Source of the DNA: Pseudomonas sp. LB-090624
GTDB lineage: Bacteria; Pseudomonadota; Gammaproteobacteria; Pseudomonadales; Pseudomonadaceae
Reading direction: 5' to 3'
Assembly (NCBI RefSeq): GCF_003205205.1
Contig: NZ_QJRL01000001.1
Coordinates: forward strand, 186,001-250,000
Length of the DNA: 64,000 bases
In this document: positions 34,428 to 43,160 of the stretch, piece by piece
Layout: every line of letters starts with the position of its first letter
Position numbering within the stretch: position 1 is the stretch's first letter
The notes under the pieces: model-generated
What the model was told of the DNA's origin: nothing
The model's database searches: none
What the model saw: the letters and a program-made list of their open reading frames with translations, nothing else
Translations under genes and position numbers: made by a program

Positions 34428-35303
34428 ATGAGTGACCAAACCGTGGACAACGATTCCGCCAATCCGGAGGCGGGGCGACCTGCGTCTGCGGCCATGGCGC
34501 CGCCAATCGTGGCCTCCCCGGCCAAGCGCATCCAGGCTTTTACCGGCGATCCGGACTTCATGACATCGCTGGCGCGTGGGCTGGCCGTCATCCAGGCCTT
34601 CCAGGAGCGCAAGCGCCACCTGACCATCGCGCAGATCAGCCATCGCACGGAAATCCCGCGTGCCGCCGTGCGCCGCTGCCTGCACACGTTGATCAAGCTC
34701 GGCTATGCCACCACCGATGGGCGTACTTATTCGCTGTTGCCGAAAGTGCTGACCCTGGGGCATGCCTACTTGTCGTCGACGCCACTGGCGATTTCGGCCC
34801 AGCCTTACCTGGACCGAATCAGCGATCAATTGCATGAGGCGGCCAACATGGCCACCCTCGAAGGCGATGACATCCTTTATATAGCCCGATCCGCCACGGT
34901 CGAGCGGTTGATTTCGGTGGACCTGTCGGTGGGCGGGCGCCTGCCGGCCTACTGCACGTCGATGGGGCGCATTCTGCTGGCGGCGCTGGATGACACCAGC
35001 TTGCGCGAGTACCTGGAGCGCGCCGACCTGAAGGCGCGGACCAGCCGTACCCTGCATGACCCTGAGTCGCTGTTTGCCTGCATTCAGCAGGTGCGCGCCC
35101 AGGGCTGGTGCGTGGTGGATCAGGAGCTGGAGCAGGGGCTGCGGTCGATTGCAGTACCGGTGTATGACGCTTCGGGGCAGGTACTGGCGGCGTTGAACGT
35201 GAGTACCCATGTTGGGCGGGTAACGCGCAGCGAGCTGGAGCAGCGCTTCCTGCCGATTCTGCTGGCGGCCAGCCGCGACCTTTGCCATCAGTTGTTTGGT
35301 TGA
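34428..35303 (+). CDS. pcaR: IclR-family beta-ketoadipate regulator PcaR
   Basis: 291 residues from MSDQTVDNDSANPEAGRPAS; GAGG lies eight bases upstream. The N-terminal HTH region is LARGLAVIQAFQERKRHLTIAQISHRTEIPRAAVRR (winged helix), followed by the IclR effector domain (LPAYCTSMGRILLAAL; QGLRSIAVPVYDASGQVLAAL). PcaR activates pca genes in response to beta-ketoadipate and represses itself. Three clear boxes and one related box in this window are its likely targets. Confidence 0.96.
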   Translation: MSDQTVDNDSANPEAGRPASAAMAPPIVASPAKRIQAFTGDPDFMTSLARGLAVIQAFQERKRHLTIAQISHRTEIPRAAVRRCLHTLIKLGYATTDGRTYSLLPKVLTLGHAYLSSTPLAISAQPYLDRISDQLHEAANMATLEGDDILYIARSATVERLISVDLSVGGRLPAYCTSMGRILLAALDDTSLREYLERADLKARTSRTLHDPESLFACIQQVRAQGWCVVDQELEQGLRSIAVPVYDASGQVLAALNVSTHVGRVTRSELEQRFLPILLAASRDLCHQLFG

Positions 35304-35310
35304 CCTGGCC

Positions 35311-35329
35311 GGGGCCGCAAAGCGGCCCC
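35311..35329 (+). terminator. pcaR terminator-like hairpin
   Basis: GGGGCCGC AAA GCGGCCCC, a perfect 8-bp stem starting eight bases after the pcaR stop, followed by AAAAT. The same hairpin family occurs at 10623. Confidence 0.75.
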
Positions 35330-35356
35330 AAAATAGAACAGGTAAAAGCCATCTCT

Positions 35357-35371
35357 GTTCGATAAACGCAC
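35357..35371 (+). promoter_or_regulatory. PcaR box upstream of pcaK
   Basis: GTTCGATAAACGCAC differs from the pcaR box at one base. GATAAA would serve as -10; no good -35 exists, consistent with activator dependence. It lies about 255 bases before the pcaK start, so a long leader is expected. Confidence 0.75.
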
Positions 35372-35474
35372 AGTGTCGCTCCCGGTGAATTGCGTCACCT
35401 GCGCCCGCTGATTAATGTTTCTCGCAACGGTCGGCTGTGCCGACCGAACAAGAAAAACATAAGAGGCACTCACC

Positions 35475-35537
35475 ATGCATACTGTCCCTTCGCTGCCGCG
35501 GCCGCACCCGCATGCAGTCCCGTTGTATCCAGGCTGA
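35475..35537 (+). CDS. Possible 20-residue leader peptide in pcaK leader
   Basis: ATG with GAGG nine bases upstream opens a 20-codon frame rich in Pro and His (MHTVPSLPRPHPHAVPLYPG) that ends about 90 bases before pcaK. A Pro-rich leader could stall ribosomes. It may equally be chance. Confidence 0.3.
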   Translation: MHTVPSLPRPHPHAVPLYPG

Positions 35538-35625
35538 CACAGGCCAACTTTTCCGATCATTGCCAACTTGTACCGGTTAGCCGCGTGCAGTGGCTTGGCT
35601 GTGCCTCATATTCTGGATAACAACA

Positions 35626-36972
35626 ATGAACCAAGCGCAAAACAACGTCGGCAAAAGCCTCGACGTCCAGTCGTTCATCAATCAGCAGCCGCTGTCCCGC
35701 TACCAGTGGCGGGTCATGCTGTTGTGCTTCCTGATCGTCTTCCTCGATGGCCTTGACACCGCCGCCATGGGCTTCATCGCCCCGGCGCTGTCACAGGAAT
35801 GGGGAATCGACCGCGCCAGCCTCGGCCCGGTGATGAGTGCCGCATTGATCGGCATGGTATTCGGCGCCCTCGGCTCCGGGCCGCTGGCCGACCGATTTGG
35901 CCGCAAGGGTGTGCTGGTAGGGGCGGTACTGGTGTTCGGTGGCTTCAGCCTGGCCTCGGCCTATGCCACCAATGTCGACCAGTTGCTGGTGCTGCGTTTC
36001 CTGACCGGCCTGGGCCTTGGCGCCGGCATGCCCAACGCCACCACGCTGCTGTCCGAATATACCCCGGAGCGCCTCAAGTCGTTGCTGGTGACCAGCATGT
36101 TCTGCGGCTTCAACCTAGGCATGGCCGGTGGTGGCTTCATTTCCGCGAAGATGATTCCGGCTTATGGCTGGCACAGTCTGCTGGTGATTGGCGGCGTGCT
36201 GCCCTTGCTGCTGGCGCTGGTGCTGATGGTCTGGCTGCCGGAGTCGGCACGCTTCCTGGTGGTACGCAACCGTGGCACCGACAAGGTGCGCAGGACCTTG
36301 TCGCCGATTGCGCCACAGGTAGTAGCCGAGGCGGGTAGCTTCAGCGTGCCGGAACAGAAGGCCGTGGCCGCGCGCAACGTGTTTGCGGTGATCTTCTCTG
36401 GCACCTATGGCCTGGGGACCGTGCTGCTGTGGCTGACCTACTTCATGGGCCTGGTCATCGTCTACCTACTGACCAGCTGGTTGCCCACTCTGATGCGTGA
36501 CAGTGGCGCGAGCATGGAGCAGGCCGCGTTCATCGGCGCGCTGTTCCAGTTTGGCGGCGTGCTCAGTGCCGTTGGCGTAGGTTGGGCGATGGACCGCTTC
36601 AACCCGCACAAGGTGATCGGCATTTTCTACCTGCTGGCCGGGGTGTTCGCTTACGCCGTCGGGCAGAGCCTGGGCAATATCACCGTTCTGGCCACCCTGG
36701 TACTGATCGCGGGCATGTGCGTGAACGGCGCGCAGTCGGCGATGCCATCGCTTGCAGCACGCTTCTACCCGACCCAGGGCCGTGCCACGGGTGTGTCGTG
36801 GATGCTGGGCATCGGTCGGTTTGGTGCCATCCTCGGCGCCTGGAGTGGCGCGACCTTGCTGGGGCTGGGCTGGAACTTCGAGCAGGTGCTGACCGCATTG
36901 CTGGTGCCGGCGGCGCTGGCAACCGTGGGTGTGGTCGTTAAGGGCCTGGTGAGCCATGCCGACGCAACGTGA
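35626..36972 (+). CDS. pcaK: 4-hydroxybenzoate/protocatechuate transporter PcaK
   Basis: 448 residues from MNQAQNNVGKSLDVQSFINQ. Twelve membrane segments of the major facilitator superfamily (aromatic acid:H+ symporter). The conserved loop motif is DGLDTAAMGFIAPAL in TM1, and the TM2-3 loop is GPLADRFGRKGVLVG. It takes up 4-hydroxybenzoate and protocatechuate and mediates chemotaxis to 4-hydroxybenzoate in P. putida. Upstream Mets give an unrelated hydrophobic extension. It precedes pcaF. Confidence 0.96.
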   Translation: MNQAQNNVGKSLDVQSFINQQPLSRYQWRVMLLCFLIVFLDGLDTAAMGFIAPALSQEWGIDRASLGPVMSAALIGMVFGALGSGPLADRFGRKGVLVGAVLVFGGFSLASAYATNVDQLLVLRFLTGLGLGAGMPNATTLLSEYTPERLKSLLVTSMFCGFNLGMAGGGFISAKMIPAYGWHSLLVIGGVLPLLLALVLMVWLPESARFLVVRNRGTDKVRRTLSPIAPQVVAEAGSFSVPEQKAVAARNVFAVIFSGTYGLGTVLLWLTYFMGLVIVYLLTSWLPTLMRDSGASMEQAAFIGALFQFGGVLSAVGVGWAMDRFNPHKVIGIFYLLAGVFAYAVGQSLGNITVLATLVLIAGMCVNGAQSAMPSLAARFYPTQGRATGVSWMLGIGRFGAILGAWSGATLLGLGWNFEQVLTALLVPAALATVGVVVKGLVSHADAT

Positions 36973-37020
36973 AAGCAGGGGTGGCTCTGCGAACGGAGAT
37001 GAGTAGCAGGGCAACAAATT

Positions 37021-37052
37021 GTTCGATAACCGCACATAGAGTCGATTATCGG
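37021..37052 (+). promoter_or_regulatory. PcaR box upstream of pcaF
   Basis: GTTCGATAACCGCAC (37021-37035) matches the pcaR box at 14 of 15 positions, and an inverted half site CGATTATCGG lies at 37043-37052. GATAAC is the likely -10; a weak -35 fits activation by PcaR. Confidence 0.8.
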
Positions 37053-37125
37053 ATTGTAAGCCACCCACCAGTCTCCTTAATCTGAGCTCACTGAAGCACC
37101 CTGACCAGGAGCCTCCAAATGCCAC

Positions 37126-37227
37126 GTGCAGACCACTACCGAACCCACCGAAATCGAGCTGTCCGCCCTGCGTGACCTCGATGCCCGTACCGCCGCGGCC
37201 CATGGCCAGCCGGCAGGAGAAGCCTGA
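37126..37227 (+). CDS. Short frame overlapping the pcaF start
   Basis: From GTG at 37126 a 33-codon frame runs to TGA at 37225-37227, whose last base is the A of the pcaF ATG (TGATG). Most codons end in G or C, as in real genes here (for example EIELSALRDLDARTAAAH). AGGAG is 14 bases upstream, rather far. An alternative ATG (37119) in another frame has ideal spacing but stops after 18 codons. It may be a leader that couples translation, or the C-terminal relic of a gene once before pcaF. Confidence 0.4.
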   Translation: MQTTTEPTEIELSALRDLDARTAAAHGQPAGEA

Positions 37228-38429
37228 TGCGAGACGTATTCATCTGTGACGCCATCCGTACCCCGATCGGCCGCTTTGGCGGTGCCTTGGCGGGTGTGCG
37301 GGCCGACGACCTGGCCGCTGTGCCGCTGAAGGCGCTGATCGAGCGCAACCCCGGCGTGCAATGGGACCAGGTTGACGAGGTGTTCTTCGGCTGCGCCAAC
37401 CAGGCCGGTGAAGACAACCGCAACGTGGCACGTATGGCGCTGCTGCTGGCTGGCCTGCCAGAAAGCATTCCAGGCGTGACCCTGAACCGCCTGTGCGCCT
37501 CCGGCATGGATGCCATCGGCACCGCCTTCCGCGCTATCGCCAGCGGTGAAATGGAACTGGCGATTGCCGGCGGCGTCGAGTCGATGTCGCGTGCCCCGTT
37601 CGTCATGGGCAAGGCCGAAAGCGGCTATTCGCGCAACATGAAGCTGGAAGACACCACCATCGGCTGGCGTTTCATCAACCCGCTGATGAAGAGCCAGTAC
37701 GGCGTCGACTCCATGCCGGAAACCGCTGACAACGTGGCCGACGATTACCAGGTGTCGCGTGCTGACCAGGACGCCTTCGCCCTGCGCAGTCAGCAGAAGG
37801 CTGCTGCTGCCCAGGCTGCTGGCTTCTTCGCCGAAGAGATCGTACCGGTGCGTATCGCCCACAAGAAAGGCGAAGTTATCGTTGAGCGTGACGAGCACCT
37901 GCGCCCGGAAACCACCCTGGAAGCGCTGACCAAGCTCAAGCCGGTCAATGGCCCGGACAAGACTGTCACCGCTGGCAACGCATCGGGCGTGAACGACGGT
38001 GCAGCAGCGTTGATTCTGGCCTCGGCCGAAGCAGTGAAGAAACACGGCCTGACCCCACGTGCCCGCGTGTTGGGCATGGCCAGCGGCGGCGTTGCACCGC
38101 GGGTGATGGGTATCGGCCCGGTGCCGGCGGTGCGCAAGCTGACCGAGCGCCTGGGTGTGGCGGTGAATGATTTCGATGTGATCGAGCTGAATGAAGCCTT
38201 CGCCAGCCAAGGCCTGGCGGTGCTGCGTGAGCTGGGTGTGGCCGATGACGCGCCGCAGGTGAACCCTAATGGCGGCGCTATCGCCTTGGGCCACCCGCTG
38301 GGCATGAGCGGTGCGCGCCTGGTGCTGACTGCGCTGCATCAGCTGGAGAAGAGTGGTGGACGCAAGGGCCTGGCGACCATGTGCGTAGGTGTCGGCCAAG
38401 GCCTGGCGCTGGCCATCGAGCGAGTTTGA
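37227..38429 (+). CDS. pcaF: Beta-ketoadipyl-CoA thiolase PcaF
   Basis: 400 residues. The thiolase residues are Cys90 ([10 protein letters not shown]), His356 ([16 protein letters not shown]) and Cys386 (MCVGVGQG). It splits beta-ketoadipyl-CoA with CoA to succinyl-CoA and acetyl-CoA, the last step of the beta-ketoadipate pathway. Start [15 protein letters not shown]. Its own PcaR box lies 190 bases upstream. CoA-transferase genes pcaIJ are not in this window. Confidence 0.97.
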   Translation: MRDVFICDAIRTPIGRFGGALAGVRADDLAAVPLKALIERNPGVQWDQVDEVFFGCANQAGEDNRNVARMALLLAGLPESIPGVTLNRLCASGMDAIGTAFRAIASGEMELAIAGGVESMSRAPFVMGKAESGYSRNMKLEDTTIGWRFINPLMKSQYGVDSMPETADNVADDYQVSRADQDAFALRSQQKAAAAQAAGFFAEEIVPVRIAHKKGEVIVERDEHLRPETTLEALTKLKPVNGPDKTVTAGNASGVNDGAAALILASAEAVKKHGLTPRARVLGMASGGVAPRVMGIGPVPAVRKLTERLGVAVNDFDVIELNEAFASQGLAVLRELGVADDAPQVNPNGGAIALGHPLGMSGARLVLTALHQLEKSGGRKGLATMCVGVGQGLALAIERV

Positions 38430-38436
38430 CCTGTAC

Positions 38437-38513
38437 GGCCTCTTCGCGGGTGAACCCGCTCCCACAGGGATCCACGCAACCCCTGTGGGAGCGGGTTTAC
38501 CCGCGAAGAGGCC
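38437..38513. repeat. Long REP-type inverted repeat between pcaF and pcaT
   Basis: Two 33-base arms (38437-38469 and 38481-38513) are complementary with one mismatch around an 11-base loop, each containing the TTCGCGGG...CCCGCTCCCAC pattern. It may end pcaF messages or protect their 3' ends. Confidence 0.9.
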
Positions 38514-38567
38514 GGACCTGTCAGACGTAGGGCCAATTGCCAGCCAGATAGCGGAACGAGTGTGTTA

Positions 38568-38591
38568 CTAGGTATGTCTAGACTTACCTAG
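38568..38591. promoter_or_regulatory. 24-bp near-perfect palindrome before pcaT
   Basis: Arms CTAGGTATGTCT and AGACTTACCTAG meet around a central TCTAGA; only one base pair is broken. It ends 23 bases before the pcaT start, next to its AGGAG. It could be an operator or an RNA hairpin that controls translation. It does not resemble the PcaR box. Confidence 0.65.
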
Positions 38592-38614
38592 GACCCTCCA
38601 GGAGTAAAAACGTC

Positions 38615-39904
38615 ATGACCTCAACCTATTACACCGGCGAAGAGCGCAGCAAGCGCATCTTCGCTATCGTTGGTGCCTCCTCGGGCAACCTGGTGGAATG
38701 GTTCGACTTCTACGTCTACGCCTTCTGCGCGATCTACTTCGCCCCGGCCTTCTTCCCCTCCGACGACCCTACCGTGCAGCTGCTGAACACCGCAGGCGTA
38801 TTCGCCGCAGGTTTTTTGATGCGCCCCATCGGTGGCTGGATATTCGGCCGCCTCGCTGACCGCCATGGTCGCAAGAATTCCCTGATGATCTCAGTGCTGA
38901 TGATGTGCTTCGGCTCACTGATGATCGCCTGTCTGCCTACCTACGCCAGCATTGGCACCTGGGCTCCGGCGCTGCTGTTGCTGGCTCGCCTGATCCAGGG
39001 CCTGTCGGTGGGTGGCGAGTACGGCACCACCGCCACCTACATGAGCGAAGTGGCCCTGCGCGGGCAGCGCGGCTTTTTTGCCTCGTTCCAGTACGTGACC
39101 TTGATCGGCGGCCAGTTGCTGGCCGTGCTGGTCGTGGTGATCCTGCAGCAGTTGCTGACCGAAGATGAACTGCGGGCCTGGGGCTGGCGCATTCCCTTTG
39201 TGGTGGGGGCCATCGCCGCGCTGATCTCGTTGATGCTGCGCCGCTCGCTGCATGAGACCAGCAGCGCCGAAACCCGCCAGGACAAGGACGCTGGCACCAT
39301 CAAGGGCCTGTTCCGCAACCATGCGGCGGCCTTCGTCACCGTGCTTGGCTATACCGCTGGCGGCTCGCTGATCTTCTACACCTTCACCACCTACATGCAG
39401 AAGTACCTGGTGAACACCGCCGGCATGACGGCGAAGAACGCCAGCTACGTGATGACCGGCGCGCTGTTCCTGTTCATGGTGCTGCAGCCGTTCTTCGGGA
39501 TGCTCTCCGACCGCATCGGGCGGCGTAATTCGATGCTGCTGTTCGGCGCCTTGGGTACGCTGTGCACCGTGCCGCTGTTGATGGCACTGAAAACCGTGAC
39601 CAGCCCGTTCATGGCTTTCGTGCTGATTAGCCTGGCACTGTGCATCGTCAGTTTCTACACCTCCATCAGCGGCCTGGTGAAGGCCGAGATGTTCCCGCCG
39701 CAGGTGCGCGCGCTGGGTGTGGGGCTGGCCTATGCGGTGGCCAACGCCGCATTTGGCGGTTCGGCCGAGTACGTGGCCCTGGGGCTGAAGACCATGGGTA
39801 TGGAAAATACCTTCTACTGGTATGTGACGGCGATGATGGCGATAGCCTTCCTGTTCAGCCTGCGCCTGCCGAAGCAGGCCGAGTACCTGCACCATGATCA
39901 CTAA
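38615..39904 (+). CDS. pcaT: Beta-ketoadipate transporter PcaT (MHS family)
   Basis: 429 residues, 12 membrane segments of the metabolite:H+ symporter family related to Kgt[40 protein letters not shown] and [16 protein letters not shown] are family motifs. In P. putida PcaT takes up beta-ketoadipate, the inducer seen by PcaR. AGGAG lies nine bases before the start. It probably heads the pcaTBDC transcript. Confidence 0.93.
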   Translation: MTSTYYTGEERSKRIFAIVGASSGNLVEWFDFYVYAFCAIYFAPAFFPSDDPTVQLLNTAGVFAAGFLMRPIGGWIFGRLADRHGRKNSLMISVLMMCFGSLMIACLPTYASIGTWAPALLLLARLIQGLSVGGEYGTTATYMSEVALRGQRGFFASFQYVTLIGGQLLAVLVVVILQQLLTEDELRAWGWRIPFVVGAIAALISLMLRRSLHETSSAETRQDKDAGTIKGLFRNHAAAFVTVLGYTAGGSLIFYTFTTYMQKYLVNTAGMTAKNASYVMTGALFLFMVLQPFFGMLSDRIGRRNSMLLFGALGTLCTVPLLMALKTVTSPFMAFVLISLALCIVSFYTSISGLVKAEMFPPQVRALGVGLAYAVANAAFGGSAEYVALGLKTMGMENTFYWYVTAMMAIAFLFSLRLPKQAEYLHHDH

Positions 39905-39913
39905 GGATGCTGC

Positions 39914-41266
39914 ATGAGCAACCAACTGTTCGACGCCTACTTCACCGCGCCGGCCATGCGCGAGATCTTCTCCGACCGTGGCCGCCTGCAGGGCATGCTC
40001 GATTTCGAGGCCGCGCTGGCCCATGCCGAAGCTGCTGCCGGGCTGGTCCCGCACAGTGCAGTGGCGGCCATCGAGGCAGCGTGCCAGGCCGAGCGCTATG
40101 ACGTTGGCGCCTTGGCCAATGCCATCGCGACCGCGGGCAACTCGGCGATCCCGCTGGTGAAGGCGTTGGGCAAGGTAATCGCCACTGGCGTGCCGGAAGC
40201 CGAGCGCTACGTGCACTTGGGTGCTACCAGCCAGGATGCGATGGATACCGGGCTGGTCCTGCAGTTGCGCGATGCCCTCGACCTGATCGAAGCCGACCTT
40301 GGCAGGCTGGCCGAGACGCTGGCGCAGCAATCCTTGAAGCATGCCGATACACCGCTGGTGGGCCGCACCTGGCTGCAACACGCCACCCCGGTGACCCTGG
40401 GCATGAAGCTGGCCGGGGTGTTGGGCGCCTTGACCCGCCACCGCCAGCGCCTGCAGGAGCTGCGCCCGCGCTTGCTGGTGCTGCAGTTCGGCGGTGCCTC
40501 GGGCAGCCTGGCCGCCTTGGGTAGCAAAGCGATGCCAGTGGCCGAGGCGTTGGCCGGGCAACTCAAGCTGACCCTGCCCGAGCAACCCTGGCATACCCAG
40601 CGCGATCGATTGGTCGAGTTTGCCTCGGTACTGGGCCTGGTTGCCGGCAGCCTGGGCAAGTTTGGCCGCGATATCAGCCTGCTGATGCAAACCGAGGCAG
40701 GGGAGGTGTTCGAACCGTCTGCGCCGGGTAAGGGTGGTTCTTCGACCATGCCGCACAAGCGCAACCCGGTCGGCGCTGCGGTGCTGATCGGCGCTGCGAC
40801 CCGCGTGCCAGGGCTGGTTTCGACGCTGTTCAGTGCCATGCCTCAGGAGCATGAGCGCAGCCTGGGCCTGTGGCATGCCGAATGGGAAACCCTGCCTGAT
40901 ATCTGCTGCCTGGTCTCCGGCGCCCTGCGCCAGGCTCAGGTGATTGCCGAGGGTATGGAGGTGGATGCCGCGCGCATGCGCCGCAACCTCGACCTGACCC
41001 AGGGCCTGGTGCTGGCCGAAGCCGTGAGCATTGTCCTCGCCCAGCGCCTGGGGCGCGACCGGGCCCACCACCTGCTGGAGCAGTGCTGTCAGCGCGCGGT
41101 GGCCGAGCAGCGTCACCTGCGTGCTGTGCTGGGTGACGAACCCCAGGTCAGTGCCGAACTGTCCGCTGAGGAACTCGATCGCCTGCTCGACCCAGCCCAT
41201 TACCTGGGCCAGGCCCGCGTCTGGGTGGCGCGTGCCGTGTCCGAACATCAACGTTTCACTGCCTGA
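39914..41266 (+). CDS. pcaB: 3-carboxy-cis,cis-muconate cycloisomerase PcaB
   Basis: 450 residues of the fumarase/argininosuccinase superfamily, with the signature GKGGSSTMPHKRNPVG and the upstream GATSQDAMDTG motif. It converts beta-carboxymuconate to gamma-carboxymuconolactone. It starts nine bases after the pcaT stop; pcaD follows after 11 bases. Same length and sequence style as P. putida PcaB. Confidence 0.96.
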   Translation: MSNQLFDAYFTAPAMREIFSDRGRLQGMLDFEAALAHAEAAAGLVPHSAVAAIEAACQAERYDVGALANAIATAGNSAIPLVKALGKVIATGVPEAERYVHLGATSQDAMDTGLVLQLRDALDLIEADLGRLAETLAQQSLKHADTPLVGRTWLQHATPVTLGMKLAGVLGALTRHRQRLQELRPRLLVLQFGGASGSLAALGSKAMPVAEALAGQLKLTLPEQPWHTQRDRLVEFASVLGLVAGSLGKFGRDISLLMQTEAGEVFEPSAPGKGGSSTMPHKRNPVGAAVLIGAATRVPGLVSTLFSAMPQEHERSLGLWHAEWETLPDICCLVSGALRQAQVIAEGMEVDAARMRRNLDLTQGLVLAEAVSIVLAQRLGRDRAHHLLEQCCQRAVAEQRHLRAVLGDEPQVSAELSAEELDRLLDPAHYLGQARVWVARAVSEHQRFTA

Positions 41267-41277
41267 AGGAGACCGCT

Positions 41278-42069
41278 GTGGCGCATTTGCAACTGGCTGA
41301 TGGCGTTTTGAATTACCAGATCGATGGCCCGGAAAACGCCCCGGTGCTGGTCCTGTCCAACTCGCTGGGTACCGACCTGGGCATGTGGGACACCCAGCTA
41401 CCGCTATGGAGCCAGCACTTCCGTGTGCTGCGCTACGACACCCGAGGCCACGGCGAATCGCTGGTCACTGAAGGCCCTTACAGCATCGAACAACTTGGCC
41501 GCGACGTGCTGGCACTGCTCGACGGCCTGGACATTCAGAAGGCCCACTTCGTCGGCCTGTCGATGGGCGGCCTGATCGGCCAGTGGCTGGGCATCAATGC
41601 CGGCGACCGCCTGCACAGCCTGACCCTGTGCAACACTGCCGCCAAGATCGCCAACGACGAGGTCTGGAACACCCGTATCGACACTGTGCTCAAGGGCGGC
41701 CAGCAGGCCATGGTCGACCTGCGCGATGCCTCGATCGCCCGCTGGTTCACCCCAGGCTTCGCCCAGGCGCAGGCTGAAGAGGCCCAGCGCATCTGTCAGA
41801 TGCTGGCGCAAACCAGCCCGCAGGGCTATGCCGGCAACTGCGCGGCAGTGCGTGACGCCGATTATCGTGAGCAACTGGGCCGTATCCAGGTGCCTGCACT
41901 GATCGTGTCGGGGACCGAGGACGTGGTGACGACCCCGGAGCATGGCCGTTTCATGCAAGCCGGTATTGCCGGTGCCGAGTACGTCGACTTCCCGGCGGCA
42001 CACCTGTCAAACGTCGAGATTGGCGAGGCATTCAGCCGTCGCGTGCTCGACTTCCTGCTGGCTCACTGA
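41278..42069 (+). CDS. pcaD: 3-oxoadipate enol-lactonase PcaD
   Basis: 263 residues from a GTG with AAGGAG upstream. Alpha/beta hydrolase: nucleophile Ser95 in GLSMGG, acid in SGTEDVVTTPEHG, and His in AAHLSNVE. It opens beta-ketoadipate enol-lactone to beta-ketoadipate. Part of pcaTBDC. Confidence 0.96.
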   Translation: MAHLQLADGVLNYQIDGPENAPVLVLSNSLGTDLGMWDTQLPLWSQHFRVLRYDTRGHGESLVTEGPYSIEQLGRDVLALLDGLDIQKAHFVGLSMGGLIGQWLGINAGDRLHSLTLCNTAAKIANDEVWNTRIDTVLKGGQQAMVDLRDASIARWFTPGFAQAQAEEAQRICQMLAQTSPQGYAGNCAAVRDADYREQLGRIQVPALIVSGTEDVVTTPEHGRFMQAGIAGAEYVDFPAAHLSNVEIGEAFSRRVLDFLLAH

Positions 42070-42079
42070 GGACACTGCC

Positions 42080-42472
42080 ATGGACGAGAAACAACGTTAC
42101 GACGCCGGCATGCAAGTGCGCCGCGCGGTACTTGGCGATGCCCACGTGGACCGCAGCCTGGAGAAGCTCAACGACTTCAACGGCGAGTTCCAGGAAATGA
42201 TCACTCGCCACGCCTGGGGTGACATCTGGACCCGCCCGGGCCTGCCCCGCCATACCCGCAGCCTGATCACCATTGCCATGCTGATCGGCATGAACCGCAA
42301 CGATGAACTGAAGTTGCACCTGCGTGCAGCGGCCAACAATGGCGTGACCCGCGACGAGATCAAGGAAGTGCTGATGCAGAGCGCGATCTACTGCGGCATT
42401 CCAGCGGCCAATGCCACCTTCCACATGGCAGAGTCGGTGTGGGATGAACTGGGGGTGGAGTCGCGTAGCTGA
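42080..42472 (+). CDS. pcaC: 4-carboxymuconolactone decarboxylase PcaC
   Basis: 130 residues from MDEKQRYDAGMQVRRAVLGD, normal for a free-standing PcaC (AhpD-like fold). The core WTRPGLPRHTRSLITIAML and SAIYCGIPAANATFHMAE are characteristic. It decarboxylates gamma-carboxymuconolactone to the enol-lactone. Ten bases separate it from pcaD; in P. putida the three enzymes are separate, not fused. Confidence 0.96.
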   Translation: MDEKQRYDAGMQVRRAVLGDAHVDRSLEKLNDFNGEFQEMITRHAWGDIWTRPGLPRHTRSLITIAMLIGMNRNDELKLHLRAAANNGVTRDEIKEVLMQSAIYCGIPAANATFHMAESVWDELGVESRS

Positions 42473-42490
42473 TCGCTGCGCAGTCCCCGA

Positions 42491-42523
42491 CTGTGGGAGC
42501 GACACAAGGCCGCTCCCGCACAG
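42491..42523. terminator. GC hairpin ending pcaC and the Mpo1-like gene
   Basis: CTGTGGGAGCG pairs with CGCTCCCGCACAG with one bulge around a 9-base loop, between convergent genes. Confidence 0.65.
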
Positions 42524-42536
42524 TCCGCGTAAGTTT

Positions 42537-43049
42537 TTACATGGGCCGCACGGCCACCGGCCCTGCATGGCTCTCCACGGCCTGTTTCAGGACCGGGCAC
42601 AGCCCTAGCATGAATGCCGCTTCGGCCACCACGAACAGTGGCCCGATGATCAACCCGCTGACATCGTCGACAAAGGCGGGCTTGCGGCCTTCGTAGTAGT
42701 GGCCGACGAACTGGATGATCCAGCCCACCACGAATCCTCCCACCCCGGCGCCAAGCCACAGCCCGGTTGCCTGAACCGCCAGAGCCTGGCCGACCCACAG
42801 GCACAAGCCCAGCAGCAACCCCATCACCAGGCCGAAGCGCAGGTCCAAGCGCAGGTAGAACCATACCGAGGCGGCCGCTGCCAGCAGGGCGGGGGATAGC
42901 CACATGCCCGCGACTTGCCAGCCGGGGCGCGACAGCAGGATGGTGACCGCCAGCACGATCATGGGGATACCGATGAAGTGGGTGACGATGTTGCGAGGGT
43001 CGCGGTGATAGCTGGCGTACTGGCTCAGGTGGTCGACGAGGGTTTTCAT
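42537..43049 (-). CDS. Mpo1/DUF962-like membrane protein
   Basis: 170 residues with four membrane helices. N-terminal YASYHRDPRNIVTHFIGIPMIV and FVGHYYEGRKPAF carry the His residues that bind iron in yeast Mpo1, a 2-hydroxy fatty acid dioxygenase. The bacterial substrate is unknown. No clear link to pca. Confidence 0.88.
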   Translation of the reverse strand: MKTLVDHLSQYASYHRDPRNIVTHFIGIPMIVLAVTILLSRPGWQVAGMWLSPALLAAAASVWFYLRLDLRFGLVMGLLLGLCLWVGQALAVQATGLWLGAGVGGFVVGWIIQFVGHYYEGRKPAFVDDVSGLIIGPLFVVAEAAFMLGLCPVLKQAVESHAGPVAVRPM

Positions 43050-43160
43050 TGTTGTGCCTCCCTGGTTTGCCTGGTCGGGGGTGTTGCCGGTTCCGGCGAT
43101 AGGGCCTGAACTGGCAACCGATATAGCTCAGGATAGCCCGCAGCCACCACCATCATCAGC

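Noticed and set aside
37126..37227. Remnant of pcaJ (CoA-transferase) before pcaF
   Set aside because: The residues do not resemble the PcaJ C-terminus as I remember it; kept only as an unknown short frame.
38915..41251. 778-codon open frame on the minus strand
   Set aside because: Antisense to pcaT and pcaB, which are unambiguous.
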